Below, piece by piece: positions 24,202 to 30,686 of a DNA stretch of 30,686 nt. Below the pieces are notes generated by a model. It searched no databases. It saw only the letters and a program-made list of their open reading frames with translations, and had not been told where the DNA came from. Positions within the stretch are counted from its first letter, which is position 1. Each line of letters opens with the position of its first letter. The position numbers were made by a program, and so were the translations under genes. This stretch comes from a virus, in IMG/VR virus record IMGVR_UViG_3300013115_000155, positions 1 to 30,686 of that record, one strand, 5' to 3'.

Positions 24202-24443
24202 TATATACTTAGCCCGCCCCCTGCACTAGATGCAGGCGCTCTTGCACCTGTCCCCCCAAATCCGGCAGGAACCGCCCCAGAAGGCTGGATCATTGCCGGG
24301 ATTGCTAGTTGGGCGAGACCAGTCATCGCAGAGGAAAATCGGTCTTTACGACCTTTAACCCTTGCCATACGGTTTTTGGTGTCGGGAATAGGTAAAAATA
24401 CAGGGGGAGGATCTTTAGGTTTCGGGATATTAGGGAAACACAC
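24201..24443 (-). CDS. Small proline-rich protein upstream of portal
   Basis: I choose GTG 24443-24441 as start because AAGGAG lies eight bases before it. The in-frame GTG at 24452 would be touching that site. The product is then 80 residues beginning MCFPNIPKPKDPPPVFLPIP, a Met-Cys plus Pro-rich start I associate with short genes placed before the portal in podoviruses. A basic patch follows (RMARVKGRKDR), then a Gly/Ala/Pro-rich tail (FGGTGARAPASSAGGG). It contains no catalytic motif. A minor head or connector component is a reasonable guess from position only. Confidence 0.75.
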   Translation of the reverse strand: MCFPNIPKPKDPPPVFLPIPDTKNRMARVKGRKDRFSSAMTGLAQLAIPAMIQPSGAVPAGFGGTGARAPASSAGGGLSI

Positions 24444-24448
24444 GGGGA

Positions 24449-24667
24449 TCACTCCTTCTCTGATACCTCAAAAATGTCTGGCAGTTCATCATCATTAACT
24501 TCCTTCAACCACAGAACGTACTCAACCACCTCTCTCTGCCCTGCTCTCCGATGAGCCATCTCAAAGCTCTCTTTTTCGGCAATACATTCGGCAGGGTAGC
24601 GTTTTTCTAGGTGGTCTATGAGCATTTCAGCGGTGAATAACGTCGGTTTTGTTCTATCTGGGCGCAT
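24449..24667 (-). CDS. Conserved small phage protein
   Basis: 72 residues. The pattern YPAECIAEKESFEMAHRRAG followed by QREVVEYVLWL is one I recognise as a recurring small protein of T7-like phages, but without an assigned function. It is probably a compact helical protein with an acidic C-terminus (DDELPDIFEVSEKE). GGGAG lies four bases before the ATG, which follows the upstream TAA directly (TAAATG). Its TGA sits just before the small proline-rich gene. It marks the border between replication and virion modules. Confidence 0.75.
   Translation of the reverse strand: MRPDRTKPTLFTAEMLIDHLEKRYPAECIAEKESFEMAHRRAGQREVVEYVLWLKEVNDDELPDIFEVSEKE
24452..24457 (-). promoter_or_regulatory. Ribosome binding site fixing the start of the small proline-rich gene
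   Basis: A full AAGGAG lies eight bases before GTG 24443-24441, inside the preceding coding region. It touches the alternative GTG at 24452, making that codon unlikely. Confidence 0.65.
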
Positions 24668-25015
24668 TTACTCCCCCAACAGCCTGTATATTTTAGCCAT
24701 AGCTATCCCCCACTCCTCATTATGGTGGTGGTTTAGTAATCCCTCTTCCTGACGTTGTGGCCTCCATTGAATCGCGTGGGCTAGTTCGTGGATCAATGTA
24801 TCTATCTGCATCGCCATAATCATTGTGTCTAATTGGCCGCGCTTACCGGAGTAAGAATTTATAACAACTTCAATTCTAGATTTCTTTTTCCTTTTTATCA
24901 GGTGCGTATATCCATCGCAGTCGGGGAGATCCTTAACGGAGACACTGATTGGGTACATTGCTGGATAAATCGCTTCAATTTGCTTTGCGATTTTCCTTAG
25001 CTCTTTCGCAGTCAC
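24668..25015 (-). CDS. Zinc metallopeptidase-like protein (HExxH)
   Basis: 115 residues. HELAHAIQW (His76, Glu77, His80) is a canonical zinc-metallopeptidase site, and His96-98 in NHHHNEEWGIAMAKIYRLL provide a third ligand with the spacing of SprT-like or related minimal peptidases. The first part has the beta-hairpin expected before the active-site helix (RIEVVINSYSG). Nothing indicates export, so it would act in the cytoplasm. The start is GTG at 25015-25013, overlapping the DUF3310-like stop by four bases (GTGA), with only a weak ribosome site. SprT proteins act on DNA-protein crosslinks, which would fit the replication module, but that link is a guess. Confidence 0.8.
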   Translation of the reverse strand: MTAKELRKIAKQIEAIYPAMYPISVSVKDLPDCDGYTHLIKRKKKSRIEVVINSYSGKRGQLDTMIMAMQIDTLIHELAHAIQWRPQRQEEGLLNHHHNEEWGIAMAKIYRLLGE

Positions 25016-25308
25016 TCTGTGTTAGATCTTCTATCTGCAAGAAATTTTAGTTCCCTAGATAGAGCTTCAGCGGCTTTGGTTATGTCTGTTTCATAGGTTG
25101 CTCCCGGTTTATGACCGGCTCGGAGTATGTATTTGACACATTGACTTACCATTGGTGATGTAATTTGAAAAGCTTCGCAAACATCCCAACTGTCAGTATT
25201 TTCAGAGATGTTGTCGTTAGCTACTTTAGGAAGGTAGTACCTAGGACGAAAGACTCCACCAGAATAAGGCTCCAGTTTCCCGTCTGCTGCGCCGTTACTT
25301 TCGTTCAC
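25012..25308 (-). CDS. DUF3310-like protein
   Basis: 98 residues. The core DSWDVCEAFQITSPMVSQCV followed by KYILRAGHKPG and DITKAAEALSRELKFL matches the DUF3310 pattern: Tyr-Ile-x-Arg-Ala-Gly-x-Lys, then an Asp-x-x-Lys-Ala helix. Members occur in many phages and are often labelled nucleotide kinase-like; the biochemical role is not settled to my knowledge. The start is GTG at 25308-25306 with GGGAG seven bases upstream, overlapping the exonuclease 3' end by 14 bases. It sits with nucleic-acid metabolism genes, which fits a role in nucleotide handling. Confidence 0.8.
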   Translation of the reverse strand: MNESNGAADGKLEPYSGGVFRPRYYLPKVANDNISENTDSWDVCEAFQITSPMVSQCVKYILRAGHKPGATYETDITKAAEALSRELKFLADRRSNTE

Positions 25309-26074
25309 TTTGAGGCTCCCATAGTTTGAGTCTACCTGACTTAGGACTGTAGTTTTCTCTAGTCAGAATTCGCGCACATCTAGCTTGTATTAGGGCTTGT
25401 CGTTTAGCAGTCATTAGTGAGCAGTTATGGGCTTTAGCATATGTTTTACATATAGTTCTCCATAATATGGACTCTCCTTGGTCCCATGTGGAATCTATAA
25501 TCCTTTTAGCTTTGACTGGCCCTATACCTTTACATCCAGCATATCCATCCCCTGGATCTCCAGACAGAATTTGGGTGTAGAAGAATTTAGATCCTTCTTC
25601 TGGAGTAACTTCTTGGATACCTTCTTCTGGTTTGGTCCAGTTAAAGTGCTTCCCGGGAATTTGAAGAAGATCCTTATCTATAGAGGCTATTACGTATGAG
25701 TCTTCTGATTTGTCTGTAGCTAGGATTCCTAAAACATCATCAGCTTCTAGCTGTGGGTAGTGAACACTTCTCCAGTTTTGTTCTAGATAGTCTTTTATAG
25801 GCTGCACTAAGAGAGGGGTGTACCTTTTAATACGATTAGCTTTATAAGTGGGGTTGATCTGTTTTCTGAAATTATTGGTATCTGAAAGACATACAATTAG
25901 ATCGTCGGAGTTGGTGTTGTTTAGAATTTCATGTACTGAGGATTCTATTTCTGGCTGGGCTTTATTCATATCTGCCCACCATGTGAATAGTCCGGGTTTA
26001 AATTCAATAGCTGTCTCATGTCGGTTAGCTATTTGCCAAGCAATAATGTCGGCATCGATTAGAGTTATTTGCAT
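25295..26074 (-). CDS. 5'-3' exonuclease / flap endonuclease (gp6 position)
   Basis: 259 residues, a PIN-domain nuclease of the FEN / polymerase I N-terminal type. Metal ligands are visible: Asp7 in LIDADII, Glu110-Asp112-Asp113 in LEADDVLG, Asp133 and Asp135 in SIDKD, and Asp173/Asp176 in SGDPGDG. The arch region has FRKQINPTYKANR, and the helix-three-turn-helix DNA-binding motif follows (GCKGIGPVKAKRII, 180-193). It would degrade host DNA and remove RNA primers, the job of T7 gp6. The ATG directly follows the polymerase stop (TAGATG), so translation is likely coupled. Confidence 0.93.
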   Translation of the reverse strand: MQITLIDADIIAWQIANRHETAIEFKPGLFTWWADMNKAQPEIESSVHEILNNTNSDDLIVCLSDTNNFRKQINPTYKANRIKRYTPLLVQPIKDYLEQNWRSVHYPQLEADDVLGILATDKSEDSYVIASIDKDLLQIPGKHFNWTKPEEGIQEVTPEEGSKFFYTQILSGDPGDGYAGCKGIGPVKAKRIIDSTWDQGESILWRTICKTYAKAHNCSLMTAKRQALIQARCARILTRENYSPKSGRLKLWEPQSERK

Positions 26075-27892
26075 CTAGTGTACTTCGCTCCAGTCTTTAC
26101 CTGTAAGTGTGTTTGTTTGTAGAGGGCATCGGATTTTTAATTCAGTCTCTGTTTCATTAATAGCTTGAGTTAGAGCGTGACTAAGGGCTTTAGAACTGTC
26201 TTCATCTTCTACTTCGAAAAGAAGCTCGTCATGTATGGCTGCAAGAAAGTTAGTAGATGTTTCTAGTTCTGTGCCATGTAATCTCTTGTATAGATTTTTC
26301 ATCCAGACTTTAAGAACAACACTCGCAGAACCTTGGATAAGTGTGTTTAGGGCGCTATGAGTTCCGTTTGTTTTAACTATTCTTCCGTCTATTAAGGGAA
26401 GTTCTTCTTTAGTTGTTGCGAGTTTTGTAACCATTGAGTGGAGAGGCTTGAAACCTTTAAGGTTATTGAATATTTTGGTCATAGCATTTTGACCTAGCTT
26501 GGAAATGTCTTTTTCAGTCAGGTTTCTTATGGGAGTAGATTCTTCAATGTCTCTGTATATGATTCCCCCTAGTTTTTGGACTCCTGCTCCATAGATCAAA
26601 GCATAGGAGAATTGTTTTTGGGTGTCCCTATTTTTAATACCTGTCCACTGCATGAAGAGTTTATGAGGGTCGCCTTGAGTAACCGCTTCAATGAAGGTGT
26701 CATTACCGAATTTAGCTAGGTAATGGGCGAGAATACGTAGCTCTATCCCTGACAGATCTGAATCTAGAAGAGACCATCCTGGGGTCGGAGCATGGAAAAG
26801 TTTCCTTACGTTTTGGGAGCTAGGTATTTGTGCCATGTTTGGTCGGTTGTGGGCCATACGTCCGGTACGTGATCCTGTACATTGAGTTTGCCCGTGTATT
26901 TTTCCTTTAGTGACTAGCTTAAGCCAAGGCACTCTTCCTTCGGCTAGCTGTGCAATGAGTTTATTAGCTTTCTTAAATTCAATTAGAGCGGGTATGGGTT
27001 TGTAGGCAAGTGATTGAAGAACTTCTTCTGTTACTTTTGGATTACCGGCTTCAGTGAATTCTGTGGGGTACCACCCGTATTCACTAATGAGTCTGTCTGC
27101 AATCTGTTGAGTGGACCTTGGGTTGAACTCTAGTATTTTGATCTTTTCTACGGTGCATCCCTCTTTATAACCTAGCCTTGAGTTGTCTCTTTTGGGGGTG
27201 AAGTATCCTAGTGAAATTGATTTAGGCTTTATAATCTCCTTTAATTTTTGTTCTGCTTTTTCCCGTGTGTCCATAAGTTGTGCATATAGTTTTGCGCCTC
27301 CTACTTCATCAAAGCCAATTCCGGTTACATTGGCTTTGGTTAGTAGATAGTTTGCAGCTGCCTCTGTTTCAAAGGCATCAGTCGGTGTTTCTTTTAGTTC
27401 GTTCATCATATGATGGTATAGAAGTGTAGTTAGGGTGGTGTCTTGGACGCAGTAATCAAGCATTTCGGGAGTAAACCTAGACCAGTCTGCTGTTTCGTGG
27501 AAGTGGCCTTTAAGGAAGTTAAGTCTGTACCCCCAAGCTTTGAGTGAGTGGAGTCCTACTAGGCTTTTAGGGAATCCTGTTTTCAAACGTTTATAGTCAT
27601 GCTCTCTTATGTTTGTCAAGAAAGCCATACGGGACATTAAGAGAGTGTCGTGCATTCTATGGGTAAAGGTGAAGCCTTCTGATAGTGTTTCTATAATGTG
27701 CAGATCAAACCCTGATATATTGTGGCCGATAAGTATTTCAGCGGATTCAAGGTAGGATAGTCCTTCGGGTATGGAGGTGTTATCGAAGGATAATGATTCC
27801 TTAGTGTCTATGTTGTGGGTAGCTATACAGTGAATTGTTTTAGCTCTAGGCAGCAGTCCATCTGTCTCTATATCGAATACTATTCTTGTCAT
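26075..27892 (-). CDS. DNA polymerase, family A (T7 gp5-like)
   Basis: 605 residues (T7 gp5 is 704). The proofreading exonuclease is intact: ExoI FDIETDG (Asp7, Glu9), ExoII GHNISGFD (Asp63), ExoIII YCVQD (Tyr147, Asp151). Polymerase motif A is DLSGIELR (Asp379, Glu384), motif B RDTQKQFSYALIYGAG (Arg422, Lys426, Tyr430) and motif C HDE (His554-Asp555-Glu556). Tyr430 occupies the position of E. coli Phe762 and T7 Tyr526. The roughly 100 residues missing relative to T7 include much of the region where a thioredoxin-binding loop would lie; I see no clear counterpart, so the processivity partner is uncertain. The ATG overlaps the helicase stop by four bases, with GGAAGAAG seven bases upstream. 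Confidence 0.96.
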   Translation of the reverse strand: MTRIVFDIETDGLLPRAKTIHCIATHNIDTKESLSFDNTSIPEGLSYLESAEILIGHNISGFDLHIIETLSEGFTFTHRMHDTLLMSRMAFLTNIREHDYKRLKTGFPKSLVGLHSLKAWGYRLNFLKGHFHETADWSRFTPEMLDYCVQDTTLTTLLYHHMMNELKETPTDAFETEAAANYLLTKANVTGIGFDEVGGAKLYAQLMDTREKAEQKLKEIIKPKSISLGYFTPKRDNSRLGYKEGCTVEKIKILEFNPRSTQQIADRLISEYGWYPTEFTEAGNPKVTEEVLQSLAYKPIPALIEFKKANKLIAQLAEGRVPWLKLVTKGKIHGQTQCTGSRTGRMAHNRPNMAQIPSSQNVRKLFHAPTPGWSLLDSDLSGIELRILAHYLAKFGNDTFIEAVTQGDPHKLFMQWTGIKNRDTQKQFSYALIYGAGVQKLGGIIYRDIEESTPIRNLTEKDISKLGQNAMTKIFNNLKGFKPLHSMVTKLATTKEELPLIDGRIVKTNGTHSALNTLIQGSASVVLKVWMKNLYKRLHGTELETSTNFLAAIHDELLFEVEDEDSSKALSHALTQAINETETELKIRCPLQTNTLTGKDWSEVH

Positions 27893-29517
27893 AGTTCGAC
27901 TTCTTCCAATTCTGTTATTCGTCCAGTGTCAGTGGAGTAAAGTAGTTTTCCTGCAATCCCTAGCTCTCCACTAAATCTGTTCTTAAGGATACGCAGAGTT
28001 GTTGTATTAGCTGTTTCTGGGTCTTCGTCTTGACTAGGTCTTTCTAGACCTATAACGATGTCTGAAAGTTGGCCGATTCCTCCGCTTCCTCTGAGTTGTG
28101 CGAGACTTGTCTTTGCCCCGTTTTCATGGCCTGCTCCAGTTTCAGGACGTTTTAGGTGCGATATAGCTATCATTTTTATATCTAATTCTTGAACTAGTGT
28201 TCGCATATTAGTCATAAGAAGATCTATCATTTTTCTTTCATCTTTAGCTTCTGAGCCGGATGCAAGCATTGAAATATGATCAAGTAGGATAGTGTCGCAT
28301 CCGAAAGCTTTTACCAAATACCTTATCTTTGGCATTAGAGTTTCAGGATCTAGGGAACCAAAATGTTCAAGAAAGTAGTAGTTTCCTGAACCGATAGTCC
28401 TTTCGAAGGAGCTATGAAGGGTGTCTTGATCAATCGTGTTATAAACGTGTGGTAGATGTATAGGTTTGTTTAGGTCAAGCCCCATTATGGAATGAGCGCA
28501 TCGACGTATGGATTCTTCTAGACTGATGCAGCCAACTTTTCCTCCGTTATTAGCAGCATGGTAGATGATCTCTTTGGCTACTTGCGTCTTACCTAATCCA
28601 CTTCCTGCACAGAGTACTACCATTTCAGAGTTACGTATGCCGTGGAGTTTTTCGTTAAGTCCTTCAAATGGGTAACGTATTAGAGCTTCGTGCAGTGGTG
28701 CAGAGACTGTTTCCCAAAGGTCCGTACCGGGTATAACTCCAGAGGGTTGGTAAGGCTTGGCTGCCCATAGTGCGGTTGTGAGGGCTTCAATTTGACCGGC
28801 AACTAGCATATCCGAAGGGTCTTTGTAGGGAGAGGGTAGGGTTACAATTGCAGCCTTACCTGGGGACAATAGTTCGGCACATTTATAAGCTGATTCTTGT
28901 CCGGGCTCGTCCATATCAAAACAAAGTACAACTGTTTCGAATTGCTCTAACCATAGAAGAGCTTTTGCGATGTATTGAGGAGCAGATGCCGCGCCGTTAG
29001 GTACGGATACTACAGGCCATTTACAGTTAGTTAATTGGGCTACAGATAGACAATCTAGTTCTCCCTCAGTTACTACAATTCTTTTTTGGGGTTTCCATAG
29101 TTGCTGCCCATAGAGAAGTGTTTCTTTAGGGTCTCCCGTCCAACTGAATTTCTTTTTCGCCCCTCTTATTTTTTGAGCAACTGGTTGATTCTTATCGTTG
29201 TAGTAGGTTGCAATATGTCTAACTGTTCCATTAGTATTCTGTACGGAGTAATCATATTTCGCGCATGTTTCTTGTGATATACGCCTGCTAGCTATACTTG
29301 TGTAAGTGTCGTGTTGTATAAGACTTTTTTTCTTAGATGGACTCTTCATACCATCTATTTCTGGGGGTGCATTGTCAGTAGGTAAGTGCTGGAGCAGGAT
29401 GTAATCACATCCTGCCCCGAAGCACTTTTTTCTACCGTTTGAGTACACCGCTACGTTATCGCGACTCCCGCATTTCGGGCATGGTTCCTTGTGCATGTAC
29501 TGTGACGGCTGTTTCAT
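27889..29517 (-). CDS. Primase-helicase (T7 gp4-like)
   Basis: I choose ATG 29517, giving 542 residues (T7 gp4 is 566), because the zinc-binding domain then starts at once: CPKCG (Cys13, Cys16) and CFGAGC (Cys32, Cys37). A longer frame to 29706 begins with TTG and only duplicates the HTH gene region. ATG 29496 is a further option. TOPRIM primase: TEGELDCLS (Glu151) and CFDMDEPGQ (Asp201, Asp203). DnaB-like helicase: Walker A GSGLGKT (Lys310), SLEES, Walker B ILLDH (Asp413), and KNRFSGELG with the arginine finger. GAAGGG lies some 10-12 bases before the ATG. It unwinds the fork and makes primers for the polymerase encoded directly after it. Confidence 0.93.
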   Translation of the reverse strand: MKQPSQYMHKEPCPKCGSRDNVAVYSNGRKKCFGAGCDYILLQHLPTDNAPPEIDGMKSPSKKKSLIQHDTYTSIASRRISQETCAKYDYSVQNTNGTVRHIATYYNDKNQPVAQKIRGAKKKFSWTGDPKETLLYGQQLWKPQKRIVVTEGELDCLSVAQLTNCKWPVVSVPNGAASAPQYIAKALLWLEQFETVVLCFDMDEPGQESAYKCAELLSPGKAAIVTLPSPYKDPSDMLVAGQIEALTTALWAAKPYQPSGVIPGTDLWETVSAPLHEALIRYPFEGLNEKLHGIRNSEMVVLCAGSGLGKTQVAKEIIYHAANNGGKVGCISLEESIRRCAHSIMGLDLNKPIHLPHVYNTIDQDTLHSSFERTIGSGNYYFLEHFGSLDPETLMPKIRYLVKAFGCDTILLDHISMLASGSEAKDERKMIDLLMTNMRTLVQELDIKMIAISHLKRPETGAGHENGAKTSLAQLRGSGGIGQLSDIVIGLERPSQDEDPETANTTTLRILKNRFSGELGIAGKLLYSTDTGRITELEEVEL

Positions 29518-29755
29518 TGCTGGTGGTCCCTTCTTGGAGTTCATAGATGGCATAACGTGAGCCGTTGGCTGCTTTAGCCCATCGGGTTTGAATGTCCATC
29601 CCATTTTTTCGAAGTTCACTGATTCGTGAAGCGAGTCTCCAAACGTTGAACTCTGACCATGCAATGAGTTGTGTAATTTTCTTCTGCTTTTTAAGGTATC
29701 TGGCAATGTTTACGTTCTGTGTGGCTGCTTTAGTTTTGATCATTCGTGTATCCAT
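29456..29755 (-). CDS. Small helix-turn-helix protein
   Basis: 99 residues. The first 35 residues are basic (MIKTKAATQNVNIARYLKKQKK). The core ITQLIAWSEFNVWRLASRIS followed by ELRKNGMDIQTRW matches the HTH_39-type winged helix pattern in which 'RIxELRxxGxxIxT' is the recognition helix and following strand; GSRYAIYEL completes the wing. It probably binds DNA as a regulator or accessory replication factor. It overlaps endonuclease I by 16 bases and the primase-helicase by about 60 bases. In T7 this slot holds lysozyme gene 3.5, which regulates the phage RNA polymerase and is not seen here. Confidence 0.8.
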   Translation of the reverse strand: MDTRMIKTKAATQNVNIARYLKKQKKITQLIAWSEFNVWRLASRISELRKNGMDIQTRWAKAANGSRYAIYELQEGTTSNETAVTVHAQGTMPEMRESR

Positions 29756-30204
29756 TCCTTTGGTATTAGAGATTTAGCCCATGGGAATCCATATTTATCA
29801 GCCCATTCGGCATATGTTGTTTTAGATCCTTTATAGAGTCGTGCATTTGGGTTAGTGAATATGAACCTTATATCTATGTGCTTGTTTTGTTTTTTGACAA
29901 TGAGCATTTTGGTTCTGTCTTTTGAGGTGAACCACCCTTTTGCTTCTATATAAATGCTTTTGTTGTTGCGGGTTTTGAGTACAAAGTCTGGTGTATAAAT
30001 GTGACTTGTTGTGTATTTGAAGCCCGCTCCTTCGTATATGAAGTGCGCGTCTTGTTCTATTAATTGTTCAAGTATCTGAGCTTCTAGGGTGGAGCGTACC
30101 CTGGTAGAATTAACTACCAGGGCTGTTCCTTTTGGATGCTTTCTCCAAGCAAACTTAAAGGAACTACGCTTCCCCCTGTCGCTTGATTTAGAGTAGAGCC
30201 TCAT
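29740..30204 (-). CDS. Endonuclease I, Holliday junction resolvase (T7 gp3-like)
   Basis: From ATG 30204 the product is 154 residues (T7: 149). Catalytic residues match T7 endonuclease I: Glu41 in RSTLEAQILEQL, Asp73 in YTPDFVLKT, Glu87 and Lys89 in YIEAKGWF (T7 Glu20, Asp55, Glu65, Lys67). The C-terminal half also follows T7: HIDIRFIFTNPNARLYKGSK, then WADKYGFPWAKSLIPKEWI. It resolves branched DNA before packaging and helps to break host DNA. Alternative starts are ATG 30219 and TTG 30240; none has a clear ribosome site, and all overlap the upstream SSB gene, so coupling is likely. Confidence 0.93.
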   Translation of the reverse strand: MRLYSKSSDRGKRSSFKFAWRKHPKGTALVVNSTRVRSTLEAQILEQLIEQDAHFIYEGAGFKYTTSHIYTPDFVLKTRNNKSIYIEAKGWFTSKDRTKMLIVKKQNKHIDIRFIFTNPNARLYKGSKTTYAEWADKYGFPWAKSLIPKEWIHE

Positions 30205-30686
30205 CACCGAAGGGATCATCGTCGTTAGAATCTGTGGCAACGGGAGGCATTTCAGCAGCCGCTTGAGCTACATAACCGCCGGGAACAGATTCAAATTCTG
30301 CTCCGTTGACTCCTGAAGTTGAACTAACAAGTTCAATTACTTGAACTGCTTGGGGCCGTAGACTTACCCCTAGTCCCATACTGTCAACGAACCATGGTTT
30401 GATGGAGAATTTGATTACAATTTTACTACCTGCATAGATAGGCTCAGACATTGGTACTCTGTTACTGTCCATGATAGGCAGGTTAAAGGGAACCTTTTCT
30501 CCTTTTCTATAAATGGTACATGCTTGCCTAAATTTGAAGATGAATTTTCCTGTCTCTTCTCCATCTTCAGTGACCTCTTCTTCATAGGGAAGGGGGGCAT
30601 GCTTACGCAGTTTGGCGGCTGTAAGTTTGGGCCTATTACCGAATTTCTCAGAAATAGCATTTAGGTACTCGCCTGCCGAAGCATGT
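30188..30686 (-). CDS. Single-stranded DNA-binding protein (T7 gp2.5-like), 5' partial
   Basis: The frame is open to the right edge, giving about 166 residues of a protein that is 232 in T7, so the N-terminus is outside the window. Reading in: HASAGEYLNAISEKFGNRPK, then PYEEEVTEDGEETGKFIFKF, FNLPIMDSNRVPM, IYAGSKIVIKFSIKPW and ALRPQAVQVIEL-like strands of an OB fold. It ends in the acidic tail DSNDDDPFGDEALL, with the terminal hydrophobics typical of phage SSBs; in T7 this tail contacts the polymerase and helicase. An internal ATG at 30472 lies mid-fold and is not the start. The stop TAA overlaps the endonuclease I start region. Confidence 0.9.
   Translation of the reverse strand, partial: HASAGEYLNAISEKFGNRPKLTAAKLRKHAPLPYEEEVTEDGEETGKFIFKFRQACTIYRKGEKVPFNLPIMDSNRVPMSEPIYAGSKIVIKFSIKPWFVDSMGLGVSLRPQAVQVIELVSSTSGVNGAEFESVPGGYVAQAAAEMPPVATDSNDDDPFGDEALL

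Noticed and set aside
30415-30660. An 81-residue minus-strand frame near the right edge
   Set aside because: It lies in another frame of the SSB gene, whose own frame is open to the window edge and encodes recognisable SSB sequence.
1-30686. CRISPR arrays, tRNA genes, insertion sequences or attachment sites
   Set aside because: No spaced direct repeats, cloverleaf-like segments, transposase or integrase frames were noticed; by eye this cannot fully exclude a tRNA.

Overview
The window is a gene-dense piece of a lytic, T7-like podovirus genome (Autographivirales-type layout). Every gene I can support lies on the minus strand, so the map reads right to left. Genes abut or overlap by 1 to 14 bases, no stretch over 300 bases lacks a gene, and I saw no tRNA, rRNA, CRISPR, IS element or integrase. 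The host cannot be named. The exported proteins carry Sec leaders and Shine-Dalgarno sites are common, which fits a bacterial host. The divergence from T7 suggests an environmental phage, but that is inference.

Replication module (about 30686 to 24449): ssDNA-binding protein (cut by the window edge), T7-type endonuclease I, a small HTH protein, primase-helicase, family A DNA polymerase with active exonuclease motifs, and a 5'-3' flap-type exonuclease. Next come three small genes: a DUF3310-like protein, an HExxH metallopeptidase-like protein and a conserved short protein. This module looks richer in A+T than the rest.

Virion module (about 24443 to 4585): small proline-rich protein, portal, small protein, scaffold, major capsid protein followed by a strong terminator, tail tubular proteins A and B, then gp13-, gp14-, gp15- and gp16-like internal virion proteins, small terminase and large terminase. 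Two points stand out. The tail tubular protein B has about 400 extra residues in its N-terminal half. The gp16-like gene is split between two frames at a run of seven G, with a 7-bp stem starting 6 nt downstream, so it is either a programmed -1 frameshift or a homopolymer error.

Export cassette (4573 to the left edge): directly after the large terminase come four tightly coupled genes, each starting with a Sec-type signal peptide. They are a small Cys-containing protein, a 719-residue fibre-like protein with a collagen-like stretch, a sulfatase-family protein, and the start of a fourth exported protein. No tail fibre gene lies at the usual place between gp16 and the small terminase. The cassette may therefore supply the host-interaction function, with the sulfatase acting on sulfated surface or environmental glycans. 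This is the most unusual part of the window. No RNA polymerase, lysozyme, holin or spanin is visible, and these may lie outside it.
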